DNA of 64,000 nucleotides from Hyphococcus formosus. Its GTDB lineage: Bacteria; Pseudomonadota; Alphaproteobacteria; Caulobacterales; Parvularculaceae. The position numbers and the translations under genes were made by a program. Below the pieces are notes generated by a model. It made no database searches. It had not been told where the DNA came from and was given only the letters and a program-made list of their open reading frames with translations. The stretch is from the NCBI RefSeq assembly GCF_046736345.1, contig NZ_CP157210.1, positions 1,302,001-1,366,000 on the forward strand, given 5' to 3'. Positions 55,604-64,000 of the stretch are shown here, piece by piece (position 1 is the first letter of the stretch; every line of letters begins with the position of its first letter).

Positions 55604-58600
55604 CTAGAATCTAACTGTCGCGCCCGCAAAGACGTAGCGTCCCTGCGCATCATAAATTTGTGGATATGTATTTCCGCGACCAGCATCTTCACCACCGCCG
55701 AAACCGGCAAGTGATGTCAATGGTGGATCCTGATCGAGGATATTATTTACACCGGCGCGTAGCTCTACGCCGTTCGACAACTCATACTGCATCGACAAAT
55801 CAAAATAAGATGTCGCATCAAGGAAATTAACTTCGGTCGGTGAAGTCGAATATTCCTCTACGCTTGAAAGATAGCGCCAGCTTAATGTTGTGCTGAGGCT
55901 ACCCAGACCCCAACCGAGGTTGACTCGGTGGCGATATTCCGGTGACGGATTATCACAAGCGCCGCCATGGAATCCTGCACAATCAATGGCCGGATTTCCT
56001 GGCAATGACTGCTCGCTAAGCTCACTCAGGAATGTAGCGATATAGCCAAGACGAATATCACCGGCATTACCGAGACCCAGATCAGCAAGGTCAAAGCTGT
56101 ATGACGCATTCACGTCAAAACCGCTCGTAGTCAGGTTACCTGTATTGATATTGGTTCCCTGAATATAGGCTTCACCCGGAATAAGGAACAATGTTCCCGC
56201 AGAGTCACGATTGATCAAGCCACAGAAATTTGGATCTGCGGTATCAAGGCACTGACCCAACGCATCATTGGCATTGACCGTTCCGATAAAGCCTTCGACG
56301 TCGATCGAGAAGTAATCAACACTAACCAAAAGGCCCGGCACAGCATTCGGAGAGAGAACAACGCCCGCCGTCCAAGTGTTTGATGTTTCAGGATCAAGGT
56401 CTTCGTTACCGCCAACCAATGTGAAGATGTTGCCGGCACTATCGAGGATCGTGCCATATTGCGCAGACGTAACGCCGGTACGTGCACATTCCTCAAAGCT
56501 ACGTAGGGGCTCAGGAACCGATGTCGCCGGATCAAAGTCACCCGCACACGGATCATTCAAGCCATTTGAACCACCTGACAGTGTTTCAAGGCCAAATTCC
56601 TGCGGATTGAACAGTTCAATCGGGTTCGGTGAGCGTGTTGCGCGCTGATATTGCGCACGCAAACGAATATCCGGGACTGGCTGCCATGCGACACCAACGG
56701 AATAGGTGTGCTGGGCACCAGTTGTTTGATAGTAATCAGAGAAGCGATACGCGCTTGAAAGCGTTAGCTCTTCTGCGAATGGAAGATCCTGAAGAACCGG
56801 GACCTGCATCTCGCCGAAGAATTCGTAAACACTAACCGTGCCATCAACAGGGACGCGTGTATTCGTTGTTGTATCGCTATCATCAGGCGTCAGAGAAAGT
56901 GAATCCTGACGATATTCGAAACCGGCCGCCACTTGAACGCCATCGGTCGCGAATGGGCTAACGATGCCCCAACGATCCAATCCGCCAGAAAGGCTACCGC
57001 CGAATACGAGCTGGCTGGTGTCGCCGATACGGAGTGCCGGTGTCGAGATATAGCTACCCGCTGCATCGGTAATTGGCGCGCCTGTGAAAATGTCAAATGG
57101 AACACAATCAGGGTCTTCACCCGTCACAACAGACCGACAAGTGATATCGCCGGAAAGCGGATCGGCAACAATATCAATTGCCTTCGCGACTTTCGACAAT
57201 GACACGTCGTTCAAGAACAACTCGGTATAGCTGACTTTCGAGAACTGTCCGAATACCTCGTAATCAATGCCTTCCATGACTTCGCCACGGAAACCGCCGA
57301 CAAAGCGCTGGGTGTTGAGGTTGTATTCAACATTCCGCGGAAACTCGACATTCCGGCGACCAACATTCAATGGCGCGCGCTGAACGCCGTCAGCATCCGT
57401 GAATACAACAGCCGGATCACAGAATACATTCTGCATTTCCGACGTCAGCAACGGATTATCGCAGTTGATTGTGCTGGTTTGGCCAAGGGAGACGCCGCCA
57501 CCAGCGATCTGCGCCGTTGTTGTGTTGTCCGCACCGGAGAAGTCGAAGAAGAACTCGACATTATCGGCGATGTCATAGCGCGTGAACGCACCATAGGTGA
57601 AACGTTCACGCGGACGCTGCAGGTAGTTGCCGAGCGCAAAGTTAAACGCATCGGTCGCAGAATCGTAATTGCGCAGCATCCCGGTGTCTTGATCAACTGC
57701 GAGGTTGAACCCGCCAACACCTGTGCGGCTATAGCGCGTGTTTGCTGGCTGTGAGTTTGAACCGCTACAAGAGAAATCGGTGCCGCCATTGCGCGTGCCG
57801 AATGGGCATGCGGTGATGTCACGATCTTCCCAGCGGATCGCGTTATCGCGTGAGTAGCCGAAATACGCCGTTACATTGCCGCGACCATCTGCGATATTTG
57901 AACCCGCAACCAGATTGAAATCGTAGGTGCCGCCATCAACCACACTGCCAGGATCGGCCTGGTTATAGTCAGCGAGAACGGATTCGACCGCTGCGTTATT
58001 GTTGTCCGCTTGATAAAAGCTGCCTTGGAAGCTTGCTTCGACACCTTCAAAGTCACGCTTCATGATGAAGTTGACAACACCAGCCACCGCGTCAGAGCCG
58101 TAAACTGCTGTCGCGCCACCGGTCAGAACCTCAACGCGGTCGATCAATTGTGATGGAATTTGGTTGAGGTCAACGGCCGCATTGATAGGCGAGCCATAAG
58201 GCAAGCGACGATCATCGACGAGAACCAATGTCCGAACCGCGCCAAGACCGCGCAAGTTCACCGTTGCCTGCGCACCGTTCACACCAGTGGTAGATGACTG
58301 GCCTGAATAGGCTTGCGGCAGAACATTGATCAAATCTTCAACGCGCAAAATACCGCGTGTATCAACCTCATCGGCACCGAGAACGGTGACGGAGCTGCTG
58401 GATGTAATATTAGAGTTCGTAATGCGTGAACCGGTTACAACAATTGTGTCACCGGAATTATTGTCATCGGTTTGTGCCGCAGCGGTTCCTGCGCCAGTAA
58501 ACCCGATAACGACCGAAGAAACACCTCCGGCCAATTTTGTTAGTAGAGATTTCTTATTCAACTGCCCCTCCTGGCTTGCCGATTTTTCAGCTGCACGTGA

Positions 58601-58942
58601 AATCGTAATCACGCCGCTCGTTGTAAGGCCGCCAGAAAATTCGACATCGCGCAGTAGAATCTGCAACGCGTCTTCGACAGTGTACGTCCCAATGACAGGA
58701 TTAATCCCTGTTTCATCCGCAAATTCGAATGGATAGAGCGCAAGAAATCCGGTCTGATCAGCGAATTTCTTTAGCGCCGGGCCAAGTTGATCCTCTTCAA
58801 TGTCAAACTCATATTGAAGCGAAGCATCCTGTGCACTCGCGCTATCGACATAACTCACCGTTGCCAAAACCAAACACGGAACAGTGAAATATCGAAGAGC
58901 AAGCGCTGCCCATCCACTCTTGTTTGCGGCCTTGGTCAGCAT
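55604..58942 (-). CDS. STN-domain TonB-dependent receptor (signalling type)
   Basis: 1112 residues from the ATG at 58942. Signal peptide ends DSASAQ. An STN domain (about 45-115: FDIEEDQLGPALKKFADQTG and YTVEDALQILLRD) is the part that contacts FecR-type anti-sigma regulators in the periplasm. After a hydrophobic linker and TonB-box-like DTIVVTGSRI comes the plug (VNLRGLGAVRTLVLVDDRR, VEVLTGGATAVYGSDAVAGV) and a long barrel ending FAGATVRF. Expected to bind its ligand, transport it and signal to the sigma factor encoded just upstream. Confidence 0.95.
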   Translation of the reverse strand: MLTKAANKSGWAALALRYFTVPCLVLATVSYVDSASAQDASLQYEFDIEEDQLGPALKKFADQTGFLALYPFEFADETGINPVIGTYTVEDALQILLRDVEFSGGLTTSGVITISRAAEKSASQEGQLNKKSLLTKLAGGVSSVVIGFTGAGTAAAQTDDNNSGDTIVVTGSRITNSNITSSSSVTVLGADEVDTRGILRVEDLINVLPQAYSGQSSTTGVNGAQATVNLRGLGAVRTLVLVDDRRLPYGSPINAAVDLNQIPSQLIDRVEVLTGGATAVYGSDAVAGVVNFIMKRDFEGVEASFQGSFYQADNNNAAVESVLADYNQADPGSVVDGGTYDFNLVAGSNIADGRGNVTAYFGYSRDNAIRWEDRDITACPFGTRNGGTDFSCSGSNSQPANTRYSRTGVGGFNLAVDQDTGMLRNYDSATDAFNFALGNYLQRPRERFTYGAFTRYDIADNVEFFFDFSGADNTTTAQIAGGGVSLGQTSTINCDNPLLTSEMQNVFCDPAVVFTDADGVQRAPLNVGRRNVEFPRNVEYNLNTQRFVGGFRGEVMEGIDYEVFGQFSKVSYTELFLNDVSLSKVAKAIDIVADPLSGDITCRSVVTGEDPDCVPFDIFTGAPITDAAGSYISTPALRIGDTSQLVFGGSLSGGLDRWGIVSPFATDGVQVAAGFEYRQDSLSLTPDDSDTTTNTRVPVDGTVSVYEFFGEMQVPVLQDLPFAEELTLSSAYRFSDYYQTTGAQHTYSVGVAWQPVPDIRLRAQYQRATRSPNPIELFNPQEFGLETLSGGSNGLNDPCAGDFDPATSVPEPLRSFEECARTGVTSAQYGTILDSAGNIFTLVGGNEDLDPETSNTWTAGVVLSPNAVPGLLVSVDYFSIDVEGFIGTVNANDALGQCLDTADPNFCGLINRDSAGTLFLIPGEAYIQGTNINTGNLTTSGFDVNASYSFDLADLGLGNAGDIRLGYIATFLSELSEQSLPGNPAIDCAGFHGGACDNPSPEYRHRVNLGWGLGSLSTTLSWRYLSSVEEYSTSPTEVNFLDATSYFDLSMQYELSNGVELRAGVNNILDQDPPLTSLAGFGGGEDAGRGNTYPQIYDAQGRYVFAGATVRF

Positions 58943-59083
58943 TCGCAATGCGTAATTCTGTCGGCCTCAGGAGATAGGATGCCGACAAATTGAAAACCCC
59001 CACGTCGCATTTGCATTTTTTTCCCTCTACGTCGTTTTTATTCTGTTTGTGACGACGCCTCCCTACCGCCCTCACCATATTTG

Positions 59084-60130
59084 TCAGGAAGCACGGGAAA
59101 TTTTTATGCTCTTGTCATCCACATACTCGATTTGAAGTCCGAAGGTCATTTCTAACGCATCGAACATCGCATCTATTTCACCCACGCGAAAAGTGCCGCC
59201 CACCGGCAACGATTGAATCGCCGCATCGGAGATCTCAATATTTATATCCGTATAACGGCTGACATCCGCGACCACTTCGGAGAGCGGCTCGCCTTGATAC
59301 GTCAGCAATCCAAGACGCCATGACGCCTTGCGCGTCAACACATTGGGCTCGATAGAGACAATCGATTCCACCTTGTCGGTGAACACGGCGTTCTGTCCCG
59401 CATCAAGCGCGGTCCCCAATAGATGTTGATCTTTGATTTTCGTTGCTTCCGCCGTTTCGGTTACCTGCGCCAAAGCACGCTCCGCCGCCATGGCGATGCG
59501 CCCTTCAGAAACGGTAACCTCGACCTCTGCGCCGGGGCGCAACCTGACAGTATAAGCCGTACCAACGGCGGTAAACACACCCTGCCCGGCGAAAACCGAA
59601 AACGGCCTTTGCGGATCCGTCGCGACCTCGAAATGCGCCTCGCCCCGTTCCAGCGTGATATGTCTGGCTTTATCGTCGATTTTCACCAGAATCTGTGTGT
59701 CGGTATTGAGCTGGACTTCGGACCCATCTTTCAGGCGAATGGTCTTTTGCTCGCCGACCGCCGTGGCATATCGCTCAGGCGTGAAAGACGTATAGAGCAT
59801 ACTGATGACGCCAACGCCCACAACCATCACAATGGAAGCGGCCATGGCGACGATCTTGCGGCGGGTAATCAATGGCGGTTTTGACGGCTCACATTCCTCG
59901 GCCGAAAGCGCGATATCCTCAAGCTCTTTGAGCACGCCAAACCCGTCCCACAGCGTCGCAACCCGTTCAAAGGCTGCTTTGTGGTGCTCGCTCTCGGCAA
60001 TCCACTGGCCAAAAGCCGCGCGGTCTTCGGCGGTGACGTCGTCACCATCAAGGCGCGCATACCAAGCCGCCGCTGCGGCGTCCATTTCCGCGCGAGTTGG
60101 GAAGGCTACAATTTTGTCGCTCTCACTCAT
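59084..60130 (-). CDS. FecR-type anti-sigma regulator
   Basis: 348 residues. A DUF4880-like cytoplasmic N-terminus (AWYARLDGDDVTAEDRAAFGQW) precedes one membrane helix (about 98-117) and a periplasmic FecR domain (KTIRLKDGSEVQLNTDTQI, then ITLERGEAHFEVATDPQRPF and VFTAVGTAYTVRL). It passes the signal from the STN receptor to the sigma factor. Its start overlaps the sigma stop by four bases. Confidence 0.93.
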   Translation of the reverse strand: MSESDKIVAFPTRAEMDAAAAAWYARLDGDDVTAEDRAAFGQWIAESEHHKAAFERVATLWDGFGVLKELEDIALSAEECEPSKPPLITRRKIVAMAASIVMVVGVGVISMLYTSFTPERYATAVGEQKTIRLKDGSEVQLNTDTQILVKIDDKARHITLERGEAHFEVATDPQRPFSVFAGQGVFTAVGTAYTVRLRPGAEVEVTVSEGRIAMAAERALAQVTETAEATKIKDQHLLGTALDAGQNAVFTDKVESIVSIEPNVLTRKASWRLGLLTYQGEPLSEVVADVSRYTDINIEISDAAIQSLPVGGTFRVGEIDAMFDALEMTFGLQIEYVDDKSIKISRAS

Positions 60131-60720
60131 CGCTCATTCGCCGCTTTTTTTGACGGTCGGAGCGCCATCGTCAGGGCAGTTTTGTTGACGGGCGAAAATT
60201 CTGACGGCTCCAACCCTTGCTGAAGAAGATACTCGTTACATTTGATCACGGCGTTCGCTACATGTTTCTCGACCGCGCTGACACTAATGTTCATGCGGTT
60301 CGCAATTTGCTTATAGCGCAGACCATCAACCCGACGCATCAAAAATGCCCGACGGCATTGAGGCGGCAAGGTCGCGACGGCGCGAGACAGGATGTATAGC
60401 TTGCGCCGCCCATCAATCTGTTCGCTTACACTCGGCTGCTCTGTATCTTCTAAGAGTTCCGAACCGCCGAAATCCTCAATGTAACCCACATGATTTTTTT
60501 GCTTTTTTCGGATTTCATAAAGCGCGACATTCTTTGCCACGCGATAAAGAAACGCCTTGGGTTCGAGAATGTCGGTTTTCGTCTCTGCGGCGAAGCCCTT
60601 TAAAAAGGTTTCCTGCAGGGAATCGTCGATATCCTGCCGGTTTTTGAGAAATCTAGAGAGGTAGCGCCGGATACCCGCCTCATTCTCCTGGAAAGATTTC
60701 AATATTTTCGACACCGGCAC
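60127..60720 (-). CDS. FecI-type ECF sigma factor
   Basis: 197 residues from a GTG start. Region 2: YLSRFLKNRQDIDDSLQET then FLYRVAKNVALYEIRKKQK; region 4: LPPQCRRAFLMRRVDGLRYK and QIANRMNISVSAVEKHVANA. An ECF sigma factor of the iron-transport regulator group. Coupled by an ATGA overlap to fecR and followed by the STN receptor, so it most likely directs its expression. Confidence 0.93.
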   Translation of the reverse strand: MPVSKILKSFQENEAGIRRYLSRFLKNRQDIDDSLQETFLKGFAAETKTDILEPKAFLYRVAKNVALYEIRKKQKNHVGYIEDFGGSELLEDTEQPSVSEQIDGRRKLYILSRAVATLPPQCRRAFLMRRVDGLRYKQIANRMNISVSAVEKHVANAVIKCNEYLLQQGLEPSEFSPVNKTALTMALRPSKKAANER

Positions 60721-61214
60721 TCAAACCTATTTCGCGCAACCAATAGTGGATTATGCCTTCAAAAATGAGTGCCGCAAAGATTTTTTGCTAAAAGGGGTGT
60801 GGATTTATGGTCAATCGGAATCACAATAACTGCCGGCATTGTATGCGAGGGTATTTATTCGCGCGGATCAATAAAAACTATACTTTGTATTCTGAATAAA
60901 CAGACGAGTAATGAAATAGCCCTGCCCATCTAGGTCATAGTCTACCGTAGAATTATGGTCTGTTATTGGAAAGCTTTCCTAATACAATTTTCGGTAAAAA
61001 TTGACGGTGCCGGTTTCCATCTGAAATTTTCCCCGGCCGGACGGCTTCCGCCCGTCGAGACCGATAAAATCCCGACTGGAATTTGCAACCATCACGGCAA
61101 CCGGAAGCTACTCTGTCGTCCACGGTCACCGCACCCAAATCGGCGTTGAACCGCATCTCGCCGCGCAGGTCGAAATAGCATCATCGATATTGGCGATAAA
61201 ATTCGATGTAGTGA
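60721..61214. other. Gap of about 490 bases upstream of the sigma factor
   Basis: No supported gene. The left part (60721-60960) is AT-rich and should hold the sigma-factor promoter. The right part (60955-61200) is more GC-rich and reads as short frames on both strands, the longest being 67 codons on the minus strand without ribosome site; a frame-shifted remnant of a longer gene is possible but not shown. Confidence 0.5.
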
Positions 61215-61910
61215 TTACCGCTTGGGCCGGCAAAGGTGCAAATATATCGCCACTGAAAAGCCAGCGGATTGCAAAACCATCGCCATGACAACAATTTGAT
61301 AGCGCACCGCCACCAACGGATCGACCCCGGCAAGAATTTGCCCGGTCATCATCCCCGGCAGAGAAACCAGTCCGACAGCGAGCAACGCATTAATCTGCGG
61401 GATAAGAGCCGCGCCCCAAGCCATATTGCGGGCCTCGACATAGCCGAGCCCCATATCGGTTTCGCGTTCATAACGATCTGCAGCCAGCGTGACCGCTGTC
61501 ATGGCATTTGAAAAAATCATGCCGGCTAGCGGAATGATAATGCGCGGCTGATAAATTGGGTCATTAAGGCCGAGAACCGCATACAAAACGAAAACGAGCA
61601 CAAAACTGCCGCCAATGCCAATCGCCAGTAATGCGCGCCGAAAGGCGCGTTTCCTATCCTGTTTAACGGTCCGTATTCCAATCATTGATGATACGCCGAT
61701 CATCGCGCATACGACCAGAATACCAATCAAGACATTTTGCGAAGAGAACAGAAATGCCAGAAAAAACCCGGCTGCGAGCAATTGCACCAACATGCGTCCG
61801 GTTGCAATGGCAATTTCGCTTGCGCTGCCAGACCATTTCAGGGAAATCCATGCTACCGCTAACGTCGGCACCAGACATAAACCGACCGCATAAAGAGGTA
61901 TTTCCGTCAT
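61215..61910 (-). CDS. fetB: FetB-like ABC permease (UPF0014)
   Basis: 231 residues with seven hydrophobic segments. Family marks are RRALLAIGIGGSFVLVFVLY, RIIIPLAGMIFSNAMTAVTL and LPGMMTGQILAGVDPLVAVRYQ. FetB pairs with the ATPase FetA and has been linked to iron export in Escherichia coli. No ATPase gene lies beside it in the window. It precedes csoR in minus-strand order of the chromosome, with 73 bases between them. Confidence 0.9.
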   Translation of the reverse strand: MTEIPLYAVGLCLVPTLAVAWISLKWSGSASEIAIATGRMLVQLLAAGFFLAFLFSSQNVLIGILVVCAMIGVSSMIGIRTVKQDRKRAFRRALLAIGIGGSFVLVFVLYAVLGLNDPIYQPRIIIPLAGMIFSNAMTAVTLAADRYERETDMGLGYVEARNMAWGAALIPQINALLAVGLVSLPGMMTGQILAGVDPLVAVRYQIVVMAMVLQSAGFSVAIYLHLCRPKR

Positions 61911-61983
61911 AATTCGCGCGTCCGATTGAACAGCCGATCAACGCCCCTCATCACTTGATGATCGGCACCGATCGATAACGCGA

Positions 61984-62256
61984 CTATCGTTTTGTTTTCT
62001 CAAAAAGGTCAATCAATTCGGAGAACTTTTCCCGCTGGGCTTTTACGCTTCCTGAATCGATAGCTTCGGCGATGCAATGATTGGCGTGATTTTTCAAGAT
62101 TTCACTTTCAGCCTTTGAAAGCGCTGATTTTATCGCGCGCACCTGATGCAAAATATCGATGCAATACCGGTCCTCTTCCACCATCTTTGCAACGCCGCGA
62201 ACCTGACCTTCGATACGCACAAGGCGTTTTAAAATTGCGTCCGACATATTATCCAT
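61984..62256 (-). CDS. csoR: CsoR/RcnR family metal-sensing repressor
   Basis: 90 residues; an internal ATG three codons in is another possible start. The all-helical fold is intact: KRLVRIEGQVRGVAKMVEED, then YCIDILHQVRAIKSAL, then NHANHCIAEAI. Cys32, His57 and Cys61 match the Cys-His-Cys copper(I) ligand set of CsoR. Copper binding would release it from DNA. The inverted-repeat operator sits directly upstream of its start, beside the divergent copper genes. Confidence 0.93.
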   Translation of the reverse strand: MDNMSDAILKRLVRIEGQVRGVAKMVEEDRYCIDILHQVRAIKSALSKAESEILKNHANHCIAEAIDSGSVKAQREKFSELIDLFEKTKR

Positions 62257-62257
62257 C

Positions 62258-62286
62258 TTGATCTATACCTAGGAGGGGTATAGATA
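62258..62286 (+). promoter_or_regulatory. Putative promoter of the copper genes
   Basis: TTGATC at 62258-62263, 17 bases, then TAGATA at 62281-62286 form a plausible sigma-70 pair reading rightwards. The CsoR-like operator falls in the spacer between them. Prediction by eye. Confidence 0.4.
62263..62283. promoter_or_regulatory. CsoR-type operator: perfect 7-bp inverted repeat
   Basis: CTATACC at 62263-62269 and GGTATAG at 62277-62283 form perfect arms around TAGGAGG. The TATACC...GG-tract...GGTATA arrangement is like operators of CsoR-family repressors, which bind G-tract sites flanked by short AT-rich arms. It lies seven bases from the csoR start, so csoR is probably autoregulated. Confidence 0.75.
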
Positions 62287-62319
62287 TTATTCGTCATTGA
62301 ATGGGTCAAGCTAATACCG

Positions 62320-62742
62320 ATGGGCGCTTTAAGGCCAATTCTGTTCGCGATTATCGCCCTTATCATAAGCGCGGGCCATTCCGCCTGCGCGGATATACTG
62401 CCTCAGGGAATAATCTCGGCGCATCAGACAACATCTGCTGATCACGGCGCTTCGTCGGATCACCGGGCAGACCCAATGACCGAAATGACGATGACGTCAG
62501 ATCACCAAAAACATAATATGGGTGATTGTCCGCATTGCAGCGCCGCTAACTTTTTCAAAATAAAGAACGGCGTTTCGGTATCTGCCCTCTCGCCTCCAAC
62601 AATCGCTATCATCTTTCCGGTCACTAAACCGTCGATTGCCGATAATCCCCGCGTCAATAAATGTACGTATTATGCGAGCCGCCATAGCTGTGGCCCGCCT
62701 GGTGAAACGCCCGTCTCCCAGAAAATTCGGTTGTTGACCTGA
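62320..62742 (+). CDS. Small exported His/Met/Cys protein near copA
   Basis: 140 residues. A signal peptide (RPILFAIIALIISAGHSACA) is followed by a His/Met-rich stretch (MTEMTMTSDHQKHNMGDCPHC) with a CPHC pair, then a Cys-containing tail. His, Met and CxxC residues are suited to copper binding. No family is firmly recognised; DUF2946-like copper proteins have similar CxxC signs. 86 bases before copA on the same strand, under the operator. Confidence 0.72.
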   Translation: MGALRPILFAIIALIISAGHSACADILPQGIISAHQTTSADHGASSDHRADPMTEMTMTSDHQKHNMGDCPHCSAANFFKIKNGVSVSALSPPTIAIIFPVTKPSIADNPRVNKCTYYASRHSCGPPGETPVSQKIRLLT

Positions 62743-62827
62743 GATTTCTTTCTTCGCCGACATCAATCTGCGACGCGCATTTTTGCGCAACGAAGTCTTA
62801 GAAAAAATAATCTTCTGGAGTACCAAT

Positions 62828-64000
62828 ATGGTAACGCGGCGTAACCTCCTTCAATCCGCTCTGGCAAGCGGTGTTTTAACCAGCGCTAGTTCTCTATTTC
62901 CCGCTTGGGCCAAAAGCGCGACCAACGGCAACACAGGCATATTCGAAAAAGCCGGAAATAGTTTCGACCTGACGGTCGGACACAGCGCAGTCAAGATCGG
63001 CGGTCGTTCGGGCCATGCGATAACGGTGAACGGGACGGTCCCCGGCCCTCTCCTGCGTTTTCGCGAAGGCGAAGGCTTATCACTTCGGGTGCATAATACG
63101 CTCACCGAAGACACATCGATCCATTGGCATGGTTTGCTAGTACCCTTTTATATGGACGGTGTACCCGGCGTGTCTTTTCCCGGCATAAAGCCCGGAGAAA
63201 CCTTTGAATATAAATTTTCGCTGCCCCAAAGCGGAACCTATTGGTATCACTCACACTCGGGGTTGCAGGAGCAATCCGGGCATTACGGACCAATCATTAT
63301 TGATCCCGCTGGAAAGGACCCGATCGAGTATGACCGGGAATATGTTTTGGTTCTATCGGATTGGCTGTTCGCCCATCCCCATGAAATTTTTGCAAAGCTC
63401 AAAAAGAATAGCGAGATCTTCAACTATCAGGAAAGAACATTCCCGGACTTTTTAAGCGACGTGCGTGCAAATGGTCTCGGTAAAACCGTCAATGACCGAG
63501 CAATGTGGGCACAAATGCGTATGTCGGCGACGGACATTGCTGACGTGACCGGGTCGGCCTATACATATTTGATCAACGGCCATTCAACACAGGATGATTG
63601 GCGCGCGATTTTTGATATCGGCGAACGAGTCCGCCTGCGGATTATTAATGCCTCGGCGATGACTATTTTTAATTTCCGCATACCGGGCCTGTCGATGCAG
63701 GTCGTTGCCGCGGACGGTCTACCGGTTCGCCCTGTTGAAACTGACGAATTCCAGATCGGCGTGGCTGAGACCTACGACGTCATCGTCGAGCCAAATCGGA
63801 TGAGCGCATTTCCAATTGTAGCCGAGTCAATTGATCGATCAGGACAGGTGGTTGCGACGTTTGCGCCGTCAAAAGATATGCGCGCCGCCCCGCCGGCACT
63901 TCGTGAAAGGCCGATCCTGACCCATAAAGATATGGCAATGGACCATAGTTCAATGTCAAAAACCGATCACGGTTCAAATGCCCACAACGGCATGAACCAC
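62828..64000 (+). CDS. copA: Copper resistance multicopper oxidase CopA (3' truncated)
   Basis: 391 codons, open to the window edge; start at 62828 behind CTGGAG. Twin-arginine signal (VTRRNLLQSALAS) directs Tat export. Copper ligands are in SIHWHGLLVPF and TYWYHSHSGLQEQSG. The plastocyanin-like domains 1 and 2 are visible, and near the edge a Met/His-rich stretch (MAMDHSSMSKTDHGS) begins, as in CopA. Oxidises Cu(I) to Cu(II) in the periplasm to protect the cell. The third domain lies outside the window. Confidence 0.93.
   Translation, partial: MVTRRNLLQSALASGVLTSASSLFPAWAKSATNGNTGIFEKAGNSFDLTVGHSAVKIGGRSGHAITVNGTVPGPLLRFREGEGLSLRVHNTLTEDTSIHWHGLLVPFYMDGVPGVSFPGIKPGETFEYKFSLPQSGTYWYHSHSGLQEQSGHYGPIIIDPAGKDPIEYDREYVLVLSDWLFAHPHEIFAKLKKNSEIFNYQERTFPDFLSDVRANGLGKTVNDRAMWAQMRMSATDIADVTGSAYTYLINGHSTQDDWRAIFDIGERVRLRIINASAMTIFNFRIPGLSMQVVAADGLPVRPVETDEFQIGVAETYDVIVEPNRMSAFPIVAESIDRSGQVVATFAPSKDMRAAPPALRERPILTHKDMAMDHSSMSKTDHGSNAHNGMNH

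Noticed and set aside
62497..62826. 109-codon minus-strand frame
   Set aside because: Antisense to the His/Met-rich copper-region protein and has no ribosome site.

Overview
The window looks like chromosome of a flagellated Gram-negative alphaproteobacterium of moderate GC content. This rests on the gene order rpoZ-spoT/relA-pyrE-pdxJ-(GST)-acpS-lepB-rnc-era-recO, on flagellar L/P-ring architecture, and on the many TonB-dependent receptors, Tat-exported enzymes and lipoproteins. I cannot place it below class. The receptor-rich surface gene set recalls marine or polymer-degrading alphaproteobacteria; that is inference.

Layout. 1-6 kb: 3' part of a malonyl-CoA synthetase (matB-like), a GNAT acetyltransferase, a DUF885 protein, a secreted YHS protein and an M28 metallopeptidase lipoprotein. 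6-13 kb: flagellar genes, with a FliM-like switch protein divergent from motB-flgE-flgK-flgL-flgI. 13-22 kb: a dense minus-strand housekeeping block running from folK and rpoZ down to recO. 22-28.5 kb: NYN-domain protein, family 5 uracil-DNA glycosylase, a small membrane protein, smpB, dapA, a lytic transglycosylase and tRNA-Ser(GCT). 28.5-33.3 kb: three exported or anchored proteins of no recognised family plus a YdeI-like protein. 33.3-37.8 kb: a molybdenum hydroxylase module, with mocA and xdhC divergent from an iorA/iorB-type [2Fe-2S] plus molybdopterin pair. 37.9-60.7 kb: a long surface and nutrient-uptake region with three TonB-dependent receptors, a DUF547 protein, an AGCS sodium:amino-acid symporter, an unknown lipoprotein, an M14 zinc carboxypeptidase, a large autotransporter, a CapA-family protein, a TPR lipoprotein, and a FecI/FecR sigma/anti-sigma pair next to an STN-domain receptor. 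61-64 kb: fetB-like permease, a CsoR-family repressor with a clear inverted-repeat operator, a small GDCPHC protein and the 5' part of a copA multicopper oxidase.

How the genes may work together. The FecI-FecR-STN receptor trio is a cell-surface signalling cassette. With the receptors, exported peptidases and sodium symporter around it, it suggests sensing, uptake and breakdown of an oligomeric substrate, possibly peptide-like; the substrate is not shown by the sequence. CsoR, its operator and CopA form a copper-response module. XdhC and MocA are cofactor maturation factors for the adjacent molybdenum enzyme.

No CRISPR array, prophage, integrase or insertion sequence was seen. The least explained parts are the unknown exported proteins at 28.9-33.2 kb, the lipoprotein at 42.5-43.6 kb, and the intergenic stretch at 60.7-61.2 kb.
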